Below the pieces are notes generated by a model. It made no database searches. It was not told the origin of the DNA and was given only the letters and a program-made list of their open reading frames with translations. 64,000 bases of DNA. It comes from Streptomyces sp. HUAS ZL42. Lineage in GTDB: Bacteria > Actinomycetota > Actinomycetes > Streptomycetales > Streptomycetaceae. The stretch's first letter is position 1; each line of letters begins with the position of its first letter. This document shows positions 17,612 to 26,462 of the stretch, in pieces. The stretch covers positions 186,001-250,000 of the forward strand of contig NZ_CP160403.1 of assembly GCF_040782645.1 (NCBI RefSeq), written 5' to 3'. A program made the position numbers and the translations under genes.

Positions 17612-18360
17612 GCGAACTCCACAGCAAGCGGCTGCTCGGCAAGGTCGTCGTCATCACCGGAGCGGCCCGCGGCCAGGGGGCGGCCGAGGCCGATGCCCTC
17701 ACGAGGGAAGGCGCGCGTGTCATCGCCACCGATGTGACAGGAGCCCCCGGCTGCCGCCGGCTCGACGTCACCAGCGACGAGGACTGGGCCGAACTCGCCG
17801 CCGAACTGAAGGAGGCGTATGGCCAGGTTCACGGCCTGGTCAACAACGCGGGCATCACCTGGCGCGCCCGCATCGGCGACGTGCGCACCGACGACTTCCA
17901 CCGCGTCCACGCCGTCAACGTCACCGGCCCGCTTCTCGGCATCCAGCACCTCGCCCCGCTGATGTCACGCGGTGCCTCCATCGTCAACGTCGGTTCCTCC
18001 GCCGCTCTCACCGGCCACTATCCGGTCGCCTACACGGCCAGCAAGTGGGCCTTGCGGGGCCTGTCGAAGACCGCGGCGCTCGAACTCGGGCCCCGGGGCA
18101 TCCGGGTCAACACCATCCACCCCGGATACATCGAGACCGAGATGACCGCCTCCGCCGCGCCCGCCTTCCGTGAGGCGAACATCCGCGAGACGCCCCTGGG
18201 GCGGACCGGCACGGTCGGCGAGGTCACTCCCCTGGTCGTCTTCCTGCTGTCCGACGACTCGTCCTTCATCACCGGCGCAGAGATCGCCGTCGACGGTGGG
18301 CTCACCGCGCACGGCGGCGTCAAGTCCGTCTCGGACGCGCTGCAAGCGGACGGCCCGTGA
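17608..18360 (+). CDS. Short-chain dehydrogenase/reductase (SDR)
   Basis: A 250-aa classical SDR: cofactor motif TGAARGQGAAEA, LVNNAGIT, catalytic Ser in VGSSAALTG, and YTASKWALRG as the YxxxK pair. The Asp in ATDV suggests NAD(H) preference. GTG start overlaps the stop of the FAH gene. Relatives include 3-alpha-hydroxysteroid and cyclohexanol-type dehydrogenases. In this operon it probably oxidises an alcohol or dihydrodiol intermediate, but the substrate is not shown. Confidence 0.9.
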   Translation: MSELHSKRLLGKVVVITGAARGQGAAEADALTREGARVIATDVTGAPGCRRLDVTSDEDWAELAAELKEAYGQVHGLVNNAGITWRARIGDVRTDDFHRVHAVNVTGPLLGIQHLAPLMSRGASIVNVGSSAALTGHYPVAYTASKWALRGLSKTAALELGPRGIRVNTIHPGYIETEMTASAAPAFREANIRETPLGRTGTVGEVTPLVVFLLSDDSSFITGAEIAVDGGLTAHGGVKSVSDALQADGP

Positions 18361-18461
18361 AACGGCTGGACCGGAAAGCAGCTCCGGCTCCCAACTCGTC
18401 GTCAGCGACGGCTGGTCGACCGCTCGGCCGGCCCTCCCCACTGAAAGGAACGGGCAACACC

Positions 18462-19217
18462 GTGGACAAGGTCATCGCCAGCGCCACCGAGGCGGTCGGC
18501 GACATTCCTGACGGCGCTTCGCTCGCCGTCGGGGGTTTCGGCCTCTCCGGCATCCCCGGCGCCCTCATCGAGGCCCTCCATGCGCAGGGCACGTCGGGCC
18601 TGCGGGTCGTCTCCAACAACTGCGGTGTCGATGGGCGGGGGCTGGGCGTGCTGCTCGCTTCCGGTCGCATCAGCCGGGTCACCAGCTCGTACGTGGGTGA
18701 GAACAAGGAGTTCGCCCGCCAGTACTTGAGCGGGGAACTGGAGGTGGAGCTGACGCCCCAGGGCACCCTCGCCGAACGCCTGCGAGCCGGCGGGGCCGGG
18801 ATTCCCGCCTTCTACACCCCGGCAGGCGTGGGAACCCAGGTCGCACGCGGCGGACTGCCCTGGCGGTACGCCCCCGACGGCTCCGCCGCCGTCGCCTCCC
18901 CGCCCAAGGAGATCCGCGAGTTCGGCGGCCGCGCGTACGTTCTGGAGCACGGCATCACCACCGACTTCGCCCTCGTACGGGCTTGGCGTGGCGACCGCCA
19001 CGGGAACCTGGTCTTCCGCCGCGCCGCCGCCAACTTCAACCCGCTCGCCGCGATGGCCGGCCGCGTCACCGTCGCCGAGGTCGAGGAACTGGTCGAACCC
19101 GGCGAACTCGCCCCCGACATGGTCCACCTGCCCGGTGTCTTCGTCCAGCGGATCGTGGAGTTGACGCCGGCGCAAGCAGCCGACAAGCACATCGAGAAGA
19201 GGACGGTACGTTCCTGA
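18462..19217 (+). CDS. 3-oxoacid CoA-transferase subunit A
   Basis: A 251-aa alpha subunit of the PcaI/ScoA family. [16 protein letters not shown] near the N-terminus and [12 protein letters not shown] are typical, as is the end [13 protein letters not shown]. The GTG at 18462 is chosen because the family begins at this point and GAAAGGAA lies just upstream. With subunit B it moves CoA from succinyl-CoA to acetoacetate or 3-oxoadipate. The FAH-family genes upstream favour acetoacetate or a similar 3-oxoacid. Confidence 0.92.
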   Translation: MDKVIASATEAVGDIPDGASLAVGGFGLSGIPGALIEALHAQGTSGLRVVSNNCGVDGRGLGVLLASGRISRVTSSYVGENKEFARQYLSGELEVELTPQGTLAERLRAGGAGIPAFYTPAGVGTQVARGGLPWRYAPDGSAAVASPPKEIREFGGRAYVLEHGITTDFALVRAWRGDRHGNLVFRRAAANFNPLAAMAGRVTVAEVEELVEPGELAPDMVHLPGVFVQRIVELTPAQAADKHIEKRTVRS

Positions 19218-19867
19218 TGCCCTGGACCCGCGACCAGATGGCCGCCCGCGCCGCCGCCGAACTCACCGCCGGCTCCTACGTCAACCTCGGCATCGGCCTG
19301 CCCACCCTCATCCCCGACCACCTACCGCCCGGTGTGCACGTCGTGCTGCACTCCGAGAACGGCATCCTCGGCACCGGCCCCTATCCGAGCGAGGACGAGG
19401 TCGACCCCGACCTGATCAACGCAGGCAAGGAAACCGTCACCGTGCTGCCGGGAGCCTCCTTCTTCGACTCGGCTCTGTCCTTCGGCATGATCCGCGGCGG
19501 CCACATCGACACCGCCGTACTCGGCGCCATGCAAGTCTCGGAACACGGCGACCTCGCCAACTGGATGATCCCCGGCAAGATGGTCAAGGGCATGGGCGGC
19601 GCCATGGACCTCGTCCACGGCGCCCGCCGCGTCATCGTCCTCATGGAACACACCGCCAAGGACGGCACCCCGAAGATCCTCAAGGAGTGCACCCTCCCCC
19701 TTACCGGCGAGGCCTGCGTCCACCGCGTCATCACCGACCTCGGCGTCCTCGACATCACCGACGCCGGCCTCGCCCTCGTCGAAACCGCGCCCGGCGTCAC
19801 CGTGGACCACGTCGCAGCGCGCACCGGTGCCCCCTTGCGCCTCGACAGCCTGTCGGCTGCTTGTTGA
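19217..19867 (+). CDS. 3-oxoacid CoA-transferase subunit B
   Basis: A 216-aa beta subunit. The catalytic glutamate lies in HSENGILG (about residue 47), and [15 protein letters not shown] and [14 protein letters not shown] are typical. The ATG overlaps the stop of subunit A by one base (TGATG), so the pair is made in equal amounts. It is the last gene of the catabolic operon, delivering the ring-derived 3-oxoacid to thiolysis. Confidence 0.93.
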   Translation: MPWTRDQMAARAAAELTAGSYVNLGIGLPTLIPDHLPPGVHVVLHSENGILGTGPYPSEDEVDPDLINAGKETVTVLPGASFFDSALSFGMIRGGHIDTAVLGAMQVSEHGDLANWMIPGKMVKGMGGAMDLVHGARRVIVLMEHTAKDGTPKILKECTLPLTGEACVHRVITDLGVLDITDAGLALVETAPGVTVDHVAARTGAPLRLDSLSAAC

Positions 19868-19967
19868 CGACAAACGAGCCGCCGAACCGGAGGCGGCTGT
19901 CCCAGTCATCGGGAAGCCGACGCGGAAACGACCGGCCGGGCCACAGGAGCACGCCCTGACACGCCAT

Positions 19968-20890
19968 ACCGGTAGTTCGTCAAATCCGGCAGTAGAGATC
20001 AAGACCGTGTCCGACGGCAACCGCGTCGATCAGGGCCTGGAGCTCAGAGAGCGGGCCCTTGTCCGTCCAGGCTTGCCACCACCGGTGGAGGGTGACGGCG
20101 GGGGTGAGCCAGGAACGGACGGCCCGTAAGGCTCTGGGCTGGCGGGCAGTTGGTGCTGGTGGGGTGTGGCCGGGCCCCCTCTCTGGCCCGTCATCAGGCA
20201 CGGATCCGGCGCGGTGGTATCGAGTGGTCCGGGCGGTGCGAACCACTGGTCCCAGCAGAAGGAGAAGGCGCAGTTGACCAGGATCTGGTGGCGGCGGATG
20301 GCGCGGTCGGAGCGGACTTGGAAGTTGGCCCAGCCGAGTTCATCCTTGATCTGCTTGTAGCTCTGCTCGATCCACGGCCGCAGCCCGTAGAGCCGCACGA
20401 TTTCGGCGAGGTCGGCTGGCGGGTGCGGGCCGGTGGCGGCGTGTGGGGCGTCGGGGCGGGGCAGGTTGGTGGCCAGGTACCAGGTGGCCTTCTCCGGCAG
20501 CAAGCCCGGATCGGTAGTGGCCACTACCAGGCGGCACGGGAATCAGGGCCGTAGCCGCCCAGGCCGGCGTCGGCGGCCCACCAGGTCTCGAAGTGCCCGT
20601 CGCGGAAATGGCGCTCAACCGGCGTCCAGTCACCCGGATGTTCCGGGTCGGTCCCGGCCGGGGCGTGGGCGGCCTCGATGGGGGTGTGCGGCTGGTCGGC
20701 CTGGGCTCAGGTGCTGCGGTGCGGCTTGAGCGCCACGACGTAGGGCAGGCCGGCCTCGCGCAGCGCGTGGTACCAGTCGTCGCTGGTGGAGTAGGCGCAG
20801 TCGGCGACCACGGCCCCGCAGGCGAAGCCCGCCTCCTTGGCCCGGGCCGCGAGGGCGGCGGACAGCTGCGGCTTGGTGCGGAAGGCCGGA
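19968..20890 (-). mobile_element. IS701-type insertion sequence remnant, frameshifted
   Basis: The leftward transposase lacks its beginning. One frame reads DPAFRTKPQLSAALAARAKE through VVADCAYSTSDDW to LKPHRS and stops at 20707. The next part, with WIEQSYKQIKDELGWANF carrying the catalytic Glu, is in another frame (20030-20524), and the tail is shifted by a further lost base compared with the copy at 3042-3543. The end GGTAGTTCGTCAAATCCGG at about 19970 matches the left end of the other copy read inward, so it is a terminal inverted repeat. Non-functional. Confidence 0.75.
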
Positions 20891-20904
20891 TCGGACCGGC
20901 CGTC

Positions 20905-21090
20905 AATATGCTGCCCGACCTGCTCCTGAACGAGCCGGCCATCATCACCAACGGCGCCCATCTCAGCGACGGGTCCTGGGAGCGCGAGGTCACCCGCAGC
21001 GTGTGGCAGTACCGCCACGTGCGCACCGTGGAGGACTACATCGCGAAAACAATCGAGATCCTCACGGCGGGGGCCGCCAATCCGGAGTGA
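20905..21090 (+). pseudogene. C-terminal fragment of an unrecognised protein
   Basis: About 60 codons reading NMLPDLLLNEPAIITNGAHL, then SVWQYRHVRTVEDYIAKTIE, end at a stop at 21088-21090. It does not look compositional: the residues are mixed and helical. It abuts the truncated end of the IS701-type remnant, as if that element or a deletion removed the front of the gene. I do not recognise the family. Confidence 0.4.
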
Positions 21091-21391
21091 TGGTAAGACC
21101 GCGCCACGAACCACAGATCCCATGATGCGGTAGGAAATCTGCCGTCTTCAGCACAGGTGGTCAGAGCATCGCTGCTGGTCAGCGAAGGGCTGTCGGAGCA
21201 GGTGCATGGCAGAGAACAACCTTCCCTCCCACGGCCTCAGCACCGGGAACAGGTCGGCGACAAGGCATCTCCCCTCGAGAACGGTGCTCGTTTGTGGCTC
21301 GTGGCGCGGTTCTTACCATCACCCCATCCTCGGTAGGTCATCCCTTTCCGACCGTCTCCGGCTCAGTCCCACATATCCCGCACTGCGGGCG
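21091..21391. other. Intergenic stretch without a recognised gene
   Basis: About 300 bp between the unrecognised fragment and the leftward membrane-protein gene. GC is slightly lower than in neighbouring genes. Nothing coding, and no strong hairpin, is evident. Confidence 0.35.
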
Positions 21392-22672
21392 TCAGTTGGT
21401 GCTCTTGGCGAAGAGCGATCGTTCGAGCGCGGATCGGATGGAGCTGGAAGCGAGATCACTGGCCGGGGTCAGAGTCAGAGCAGCTGTCATGAGCAAGATC
21501 ACGCGTACGCCTTCACCGGTGGCGCTGTCCACTCCGGGCAGTAACGGGATGACCATGGCGAAGACCACGAGGACGAGGCTGGAGCCAGTCCGCCGTACCA
21601 GCCTTGCGAGCCGGGAAACCGACGGTTCGGCGGCGCTGTGCTGCATGAGCGTCGTCAAGTCTTCTGCGGCGAGAGCGATGACCCCTGCACGCAGTGAAGA
21701 GGTGATGGCGTCGTACTCTTCGGCCGTGTGAACCTGAGTGACCGCACGGTCATGACGCCGGATCAGTTCGGCCAGGGTCGCGCGGAACTGTCGCGCGTGG
21801 CGTCTGGCGGCCAGTTCCCTGACCGAGGTTCTACGCCGGATGACCGATGTTTCTTGGGCAGCCGCGATCGCGAACGCAAGGCGGCGCCGGACGATCTTGA
21901 TGTTTCGTAGATCCCACCAGTGGACGCGCACCTCGAAACTCACCGCAGCGGCCGCGACGAGCTCGACGAGTAGGCCATCGAGGGGACGCGGTCCATGAGG
22001 CGCTCGGTACTTGCGGCGGAGGAACTCTTGAATTGTGAGGATCCACCGGTTCCCCACTAGACCCAGTACCGCACCGAACAGCCCTGCCGCAGCGGTGATC
22101 AGTTGCTGGCCGGTGGAGGCGGAGAGTGCGGTCACGACGGTCAGCCAGGCAGCTACAACAGCGACAATGACGAGAGCCAACGCCACTGCGGGCACGAACC
22201 AGTTCCCAACGTGCGCGCTCGCCAAGCGCCGGACGGTGCCCCGAAAGCCCAGACGATGAACCAAAGACATGACCTGACGCAGGTCGGCCCGACCGTTGAC
22301 GAGGAGGCTGAGACACACCGCAGCCCAGGTCGCCAGCGGGAAGAGCCACCAAGGAGCGCGAGCCGCGGAACCGTCACTGTCCATAGCGAACAGCACGGCG
22401 ACACCGCCGACCGCAGAAGAGGCCACCGCCATCCCAATTGCGGTGGCGGCAATAGCAACATAGTTGGTCACGAACTGGAGGCTGATCGGGTAGCGGTAGC
22501 GGATCCAGGCGTGCAGCACGGCCTTCCGGACACCACGGAGTTCCTCATCATCGAGATCGGGGAGAGCCGCGGTATACCGACGGGTCCGTGACGCGATCTC
22601 CCGCAGCCACACTGCTTCGCGGTGAAGAAGCTCAGCGCCGTCCATGATCCGCATGCTGCTCAGCATTCCCAA
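21392..22672 (-). CDS. Membrane protein of unknown function
   Basis: A 426-aa protein with a soluble start (about 1-60), hydrophobic pairs at about 65-90 and 105-130, another pair at about 160-210, a long charged cytoplasmic-looking part (215-360) and a final pair at about 365-410. No catalytic motif is recognised. ATG 22672 has GGAGG six bases upstream. It lies downstream of the pentapeptide-repeat membrane protein on the same strand, with a 111-bp gap. GC content and rare-codon use are somewhat less extreme than in the catabolic operons, suggesting transfer. Confidence 0.7.
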   Translation of the reverse strand: MGMLSSMRIMDGAELLHREAVWLREIASRTRRYTAALPDLDDEELRGVRKAVLHAWIRYRYPISLQFVTNYVAIAATAIGMAVASSAVGGVAVLFAMDSDGSAARAPWWLFPLATWAAVCLSLLVNGRADLRQVMSLVHRLGFRGTVRRLASAHVGNWFVPAVALALVIVAVVAAWLTVVTALSASTGQQLITAAAGLFGAVLGLVGNRWILTIQEFLRRKYRAPHGPRPLDGLLVELVAAAAVSFEVRVHWWDLRNIKIVRRRLAFAIAAAQETSVIRRRTSVRELAARRHARQFRATLAELIRRHDRAVTQVHTAEEYDAITSSLRAGVIALAAEDLTTLMQHSAAEPSVSRLARLVRRTGSSLVLVVFAMVIPLLPGVDSATGEGVRVILLMTAALTLTPASDLASSSIRSALERSLFAKSTN

Positions 22673-22783
22673 CCTCCGGTCTTCTCAGGCTTGTTGAACA
22701 GACCGAGACGACGTCGTCTACGGGGACAAGGGGTTGTTGTGCAGCTCAGGAGCATGATTGGTGGTACAGGCAAGTAGGGCATG

Positions 22784-24670
22784 TCAGCGTTTGATACGTC
22801 CGCGGATGGCGAGGACGCCGAGGGCAAGGAGGATGGGCTCGAGAAGGCGGGAGGTCATCTCGATGTAGGTGCCGACGGTGGTGAGATTCTGCCCGCTGGA
22901 GCGGAACACCACGGAGTTGACGGCAACGCGGGTGGCCTTCTCTGTTCGCGCCCAAGACCACCGCTGCGACCATCCGCTGTGCAGGGTGGGGTCGGGGGTG
23001 CTGGTGTTGAGACTGATCTTGCTGCCGCTCAGGGTACCGGTCGTGGCGGGCTCGGGATCGCGGGCAGGCAGGCCGAAGGCCATCAGCAGCAGCACCGTCA
23101 GTGACATAGCGGCGAGCAGCCATGTGAAGGCACGGGAGGCGCGCAGGCCGTAGCCGGACAGCAGCCAGTACCCCCACAGCAGGCGGCGTTCGCCCTCCGT
23201 GGTGCCGGTGGTGTCGTAGCGGCGCATCTCGCACTCGCCGTAGTAGAAGTCGGCGGCGCCGGGCTCGTTCTTACCGTCCTCGAACGCTTTGCGTAGCTGC
23301 CGGTACAGCGCGGCAACGTCTTCCGGGCCGGGCGTGCGGGCGGGGTCGGTGTGATGCGGTCCAGGACGCCACAGCCGGGCTTCCGGCGCCGCGCCTTCGG
23401 CGGGGAGGGGCTGGTCGGCGATGTGGGCGCGCCAGTGGTGTTCCTCGGCAAGAGTACGTCGGCGGGTGAAATGCACAAGCCGGAAGCCGCGGCGCTGCCA
23501 ACCGATAGGGGTGGGGGCGAACGTGGTGCGGCCCTCGAGGCGGAGCTGGTCGAGGTGGAAGGCCCCGGAGAACAGACAGTCGGCCAGGTCGATGTCGGTC
23601 AGCACCAGGTGCGCGGCATCCACGCCCTGTACAGAGACGACCCGGACCTGGTCTGGGGACCTCGGCTGCCGACCGGGGCCCGCCAGCAGGTCCTCACTCA
23701 CAGGGCTGTCGCTGTAGGTGAAGTGAAAGGGGGCTGGGTGGGCGATGACCGCGACGGGGGCCGCCAGAACCGCGTGCCCGAGGTCCACCGCCGCGTACCG
23801 CACGCGAATCGTTGCAGTCGATTCCCACCGCGTTCGCTCACACACCACCTCCTGCGCCGCTATCTCTAATGTCACCGGCAGGACAAACACCGCCCCCGAC
23901 AGCACCACCTGTCCCGCACACACCAGCGGCCCCAAAACCGGCGCGTCTTCAAACCGCACCCCGTCGAACGAAACGTCGTCGGAAAACTGAGCCGAGGCAA
24001 ACATGGCGTGGCTGGAGAACTGCGCCCCGTCGAACGTGGCATAGCCAGAAAACTGTGCCTCGCCGAACGAGGGGATGCCGGAGAACTGCGCTTCGTAGAA
24101 CGAGGCGTGGCCGGAGAACTGTACATGGGAAAACCAGGCATCGCCGAAGAACTGTGCCCCGTGGAACCGGACCTCACCCGAGAACTGCGCATCGCCGAAC
24201 GTGGCCTCGCCGGCGAACTGCGTGCGGTGGAACCAGGTGGTGCCGGAGAACTGCGTACCGACGAATATGGCCTCGCCGGAGAACCGCGCATCGGTGAACT
24301 CGGCAGGGCCGGAGAACCACGCATCGGTGAACCCGGCAGGGCCGGAAAACCGTGCATCGGTGAACCCGGCGGCGCCGGAGAACTGCGCACCAGCGAACAT
24401 GGCGTCGCCGAGGTGGGGTTTGCCGGTTGAGGGGTCTTTGAGGGCGTTGAGAAGGTCTTCCAGTAGTTGTTGGGTGAAGGCCGTTCCGCGGTGGTCGATG
24501 TCAGCGCCGGGGGCCAGGCTGGCGAGGTAGGTGGTGCGGTCAACTTCGGTGAGGTGGGCCAGGCATGCGGTATAGCCAGGGACGTGAATGCCCTGGCAAC
24601 CGACCGGAGCGGTGGCCGTGTTCGCGCCGTGCCCACAGTGCGGCCAGGAGGGAGGTGAGGGGGTGCTCAT
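22784..24670 (-). CDS. Pentapeptide-repeat protein with C-terminal ion-channel-like membrane domain
   Basis: A 628-aa protein. The N-terminus has a Cys/His cluster (WPHCGHG, VGCQG, TACLAH) that may bind metal. Residues about 90-243 are roughly 14 copies of an 11-residue pentapeptide-type repeat, xxxFxxAQFSG, expected to fold as a right-handed beta-helix. A second, degenerate helix follows to about 400. The segment YRQLRKAFEDGKNEPGAADF and the end, with hydrophobic spans near 515-535 and 600-620, resemble the membrane part of actinobacterial pentapeptide proteins with a two-helix channel. Function unknown; conflict or stress roles have been proposed for such architectures. Confidence 0.85.
   Translation of the reverse strand: MSTPSPPSWPHCGHGANTATAPVGCQGIHVPGYTACLAHLTEVDRTTYLASLAPGADIDHRGTAFTQQLLEDLLNALKDPSTGKPHLGDAMFAGAQFSGAAGFTDARFSGPAGFTDAWFSGPAEFTDARFSGEAIFVGTQFSGTTWFHRTQFAGEATFGDAQFSGEVRFHGAQFFGDAWFSHVQFSGHASFYEAQFSGIPSFGEAQFSGYATFDGAQFSSHAMFASAQFSDDVSFDGVRFEDAPVLGPLVCAGQVVLSGAVFVLPVTLEIAAQEVVCERTRWESTATIRVRYAAVDLGHAVLAAPVAVIAHPAPFHFTYSDSPVSEDLLAGPGRQPRSPDQVRVVSVQGVDAAHLVLTDIDLADCLFSGAFHLDQLRLEGRTTFAPTPIGWQRRGFRLVHFTRRRTLAEEHHWRAHIADQPLPAEGAAPEARLWRPGPHHTDPARTPGPEDVAALYRQLRKAFEDGKNEPGAADFYYGECEMRRYDTTGTTEGERRLLWGYWLLSGYGLRASRAFTWLLAAMSLTVLLLMAFGLPARDPEPATTGTLSGSKISLNTSTPDPTLHSGWSQRWSWARTEKATRVAVNSVVFRSSGQNLTTVGTYIEMTSRLLEPILLALGVLAIRGRIKR
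23942..24403 (-). repeat. 33-bp tandem coding repeat (pentapeptide helix)
   Basis: About 14 direct repeats of 33 bp encode the 11-residue unit ending in QFSG or RFSG. The DNA copies are diverged but keep a CCGGAGAACTGCGC-like core (plus-strand reading). The repeat is within the coding frame and is not a CRISPR array: there are no unique spacers, and the period is constant. Confidence 0.85.
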
Positions 24671-24857
24671 GACACGGCAGCTCCACGGACGGGTATGTGT
24701 CGGGTGCCTACATGGACGCTCGGGGGACCGAGGCCGGTTCAGGCCCCGCGGCGGGCATGTCCATCATGCAAATGAGCAGCTCAGACGCCACAACCACCCA
24801 CTGAGCTGCCCATAACGGTGGCATTGCATCGGTTTTCAGGACTTTGCTGAGAAAAGC

Positions 24858-25305
24858 ATGATTCGGGCAGGCGGGTGTCGTTGGTCCTCCATGGTTGCTG
24901 TGATCGTGGGAGGGCTGAGAAGGATGTCGCTGGCGTCTCGGGCTGATGTGGGGGTGCCGGAGCTTACGGCTCGGGTGGTGCGGGCGGCGTTTCCCAAGGG
25001 GACGCTCGCGGTACGGATCCGTGAGGCGCTGGGCCCGCTGTTTGGGGATGCGGCGTTTGCCGGGGCGTTTCCTTCGCGGGGGCGTCCTGCGGTGTCGCCG
25101 GGGGCGTTGGCGCTGGTGTCGGTGTTGCAGCACGCGGAGGGGCTGACCGACCGGCAGGCCGCTGACCAGGTGCGGGCTCGCATGGACTGGAAGTTCCTCC
25201 TCGGCCTTGAGCTGGGTGATCCGGGGTTCGACGCCTCTGTGCTGAGCCTGTTCCGGGCCCGCCTGATCGAGCACGGGCTGGAGCAGAGGACGCTGGAGCT
25301 TGTTC
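24858..25305 (+). mobile_element. IS1182-type transposase, N-terminal remnant
   Basis: A frame beginning MSLASRADVGVPELTARVVR runs through FPKGTLAVRIREALGPLFGD and GLTDRQAADQVRARMDWKF to about LEQRTLELV. This matches the start of IS1182-family transposases, including the conserved DRQAADQVRAR-DWK region. The catalytic core and C-terminus are missing; the sequence switches at about 25305 to the end of a different transposon type. Confidence 0.75.
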
Positions 25306-25430
25306 CCGGCACAGCGCGAAGAGACAGGAAGCCACGGATTCCCCACCGGAAACCGTGCCGCGTAGCGGCACAACAACCGGTAGGGAAGCCCAGAATCCTC
25401 GGGCTTCAGCCCGAGGTGCAAGTCAACACC
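25306..25430 (+). mobile_element. IS200/IS605-type right-end remnant (omega-RNA-like scaffold), tnpB absent
   Basis: This 125-bp segment has the look of the right end of IS605-family elements: a hairpin GTGCCGC-gta-GCGGCAC (25355-25371), then GAATCCTCGGGC-ttcA-type hairpin CCTCGGGCT/AGCCCGAGG (25397-25416), and a terminal GTCAAC. In intact elements this end forms the guide-RNA scaffold of TnpB. No tnpB coding sequence remains. A similar end in opposite orientation is at 29548-29650. Confidence 0.5.
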
Positions 25431-25431
25431 G

Positions 25432-25633
25432 GACGTACCCGGCGTACGTCCAGGACGAAGTGGCCGCCGCGCTCGACGACCCCGCGCAATTCGAGCGCGG
25501 ACCGATCGAGCTGCGCGGTACGGCGACCGACGACATCCCCGCCTTCGTCGTCCAGGACGGCCGGTATCTGTCCGCCCGGTGGCCTGGTGACGCCTACCTC
25601 TTCGCCCGGCGCTTCACTGCCCTGCTGGAATAG
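25432..25633 (+). pseudogene. DJ-1/PfpI-family protein, C-terminal fragment
   Basis: The last 66 or so codons of a frame read DEVAAALDDPAQFERGPIEL and DIPAFVVQDGRYLSARWPGD and end FARRFTALLE. This is the end of a type 1 glutamine amidotransferase-like (PfpI) protein. The front of the gene is replaced by transposon ends, so it is a truncated leftover with no start of its own. Confidence 0.65.
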
Positions 25634-25787
25634 CCCGCTCGCCTGGCTGGGCGGCGTCGCCGACGTTGGCTTCGGATCCTTGGCGCGGTCAGGGTGGCGA
25701 CCCGGCCGGCGGAGGCATAGGTATGGGCGGTCTGCAGCGCGGGGCTGATCCGCGGGTCCCATTCCTCGCGCAGGCCTTTTGGACGAA

Positions 25788-26462
25788 CTATGTCGATTCG
25801 GCGAGGCCGCTGCGGTGGGCGAAGACGACGAGTTGGGCTCGGTCGCGGGCGCCGACCTTGACCATGGCGCGGTTGGCGTGCGTCTTGACGGTGGCGGGGC
25901 TGAGCACAAGCTGCGCGGCGATCTCGTCGTTGGACAGGCCTGTGGCCACCAGCGTGGTGATCTGCCGCTCCCGGTCGGTGAGCGCCTCCAGACCGCGGCG
26001 GGCGGTCTCGTCCATGGGCTGCGGCATGGCGGGGGCGGCGAGGAACCGGCTGATGAGGGTTCTGGTCGCGGCGGGAGACAGCAGCGCGTCACCCCGACTG
26101 ACCGTGCGGACCGCATGCAGCAGTTCCTGCGCGTCGGCGCTCTTGCCGAGGAAGCCGCTCGCCCCGGCGCGCAGCGCCTCGAAGACGTACTCGTCGATCT
26201 CGAAGGTGGTGAGGATCAGCACCTTCACTCCGGCGAGGTCCTCGTCCCCGGTGATCAGGCGGGTCGCCGCGAGTCCGTCGAGGACCGGCATCCGGATGTC
26301 CATCAGAACCAGATCCGCTCGGGCCGCCTTGGCCAGTCGCACCGCCTCACGCCCGTCCCCCGCCTCGCCGACCACCTCCAGGTCCGGTGCCGGTTCGACC
26401 AGGGCCCTGAGACCGGTGCGCACCAGGGGCTGGTCCTCGGCGATGACGATGCGAATGGTCAC
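25788..26462 (-). CDS. NarL/LuxR-type response regulator
   Basis: A 224-aa regulator with a receiver domain (phospho-acceptor Asp in LVLMDIRMP, about residue 54; DQ acidic pair at the N-terminus) and a C-terminal LuxR helix-turn-helix (LTDRERQITTLVATGLSNDE, about 155-215). GTG start overlaps the stop of the sensor kinase by four bases (GTGA). It probably controls the divergent ABC exporter genes at 27998-29517. Confidence 0.93.
   Translation of the reverse strand: MTIRIVIAEDQPLVRTGLRALVEPAPDLEVVGEAGDGREAVRLAKAARADLVLMDIRMPVLDGLAATRLITGDEDLAGVKVLILTTFEIDEYVFEALRAGASGFLGKSADAQELLHAVRTVSRGDALLSPAATRTLISRFLAAPAMPQPMDETARRGLEALTDRERQITTLVATGLSNDEIAAQLVLSPATVKTHANRAMVKVGARDRAQLVVFAHRSGLAEST

Noticed and set aside
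23942..24403. Possible CRISPR array (regular 33-bp repeats)
   Set aside because: The repeats are contiguous with no unique spacers and encode an 11-residue pentapeptide unit in frame; no cas genes are nearby.
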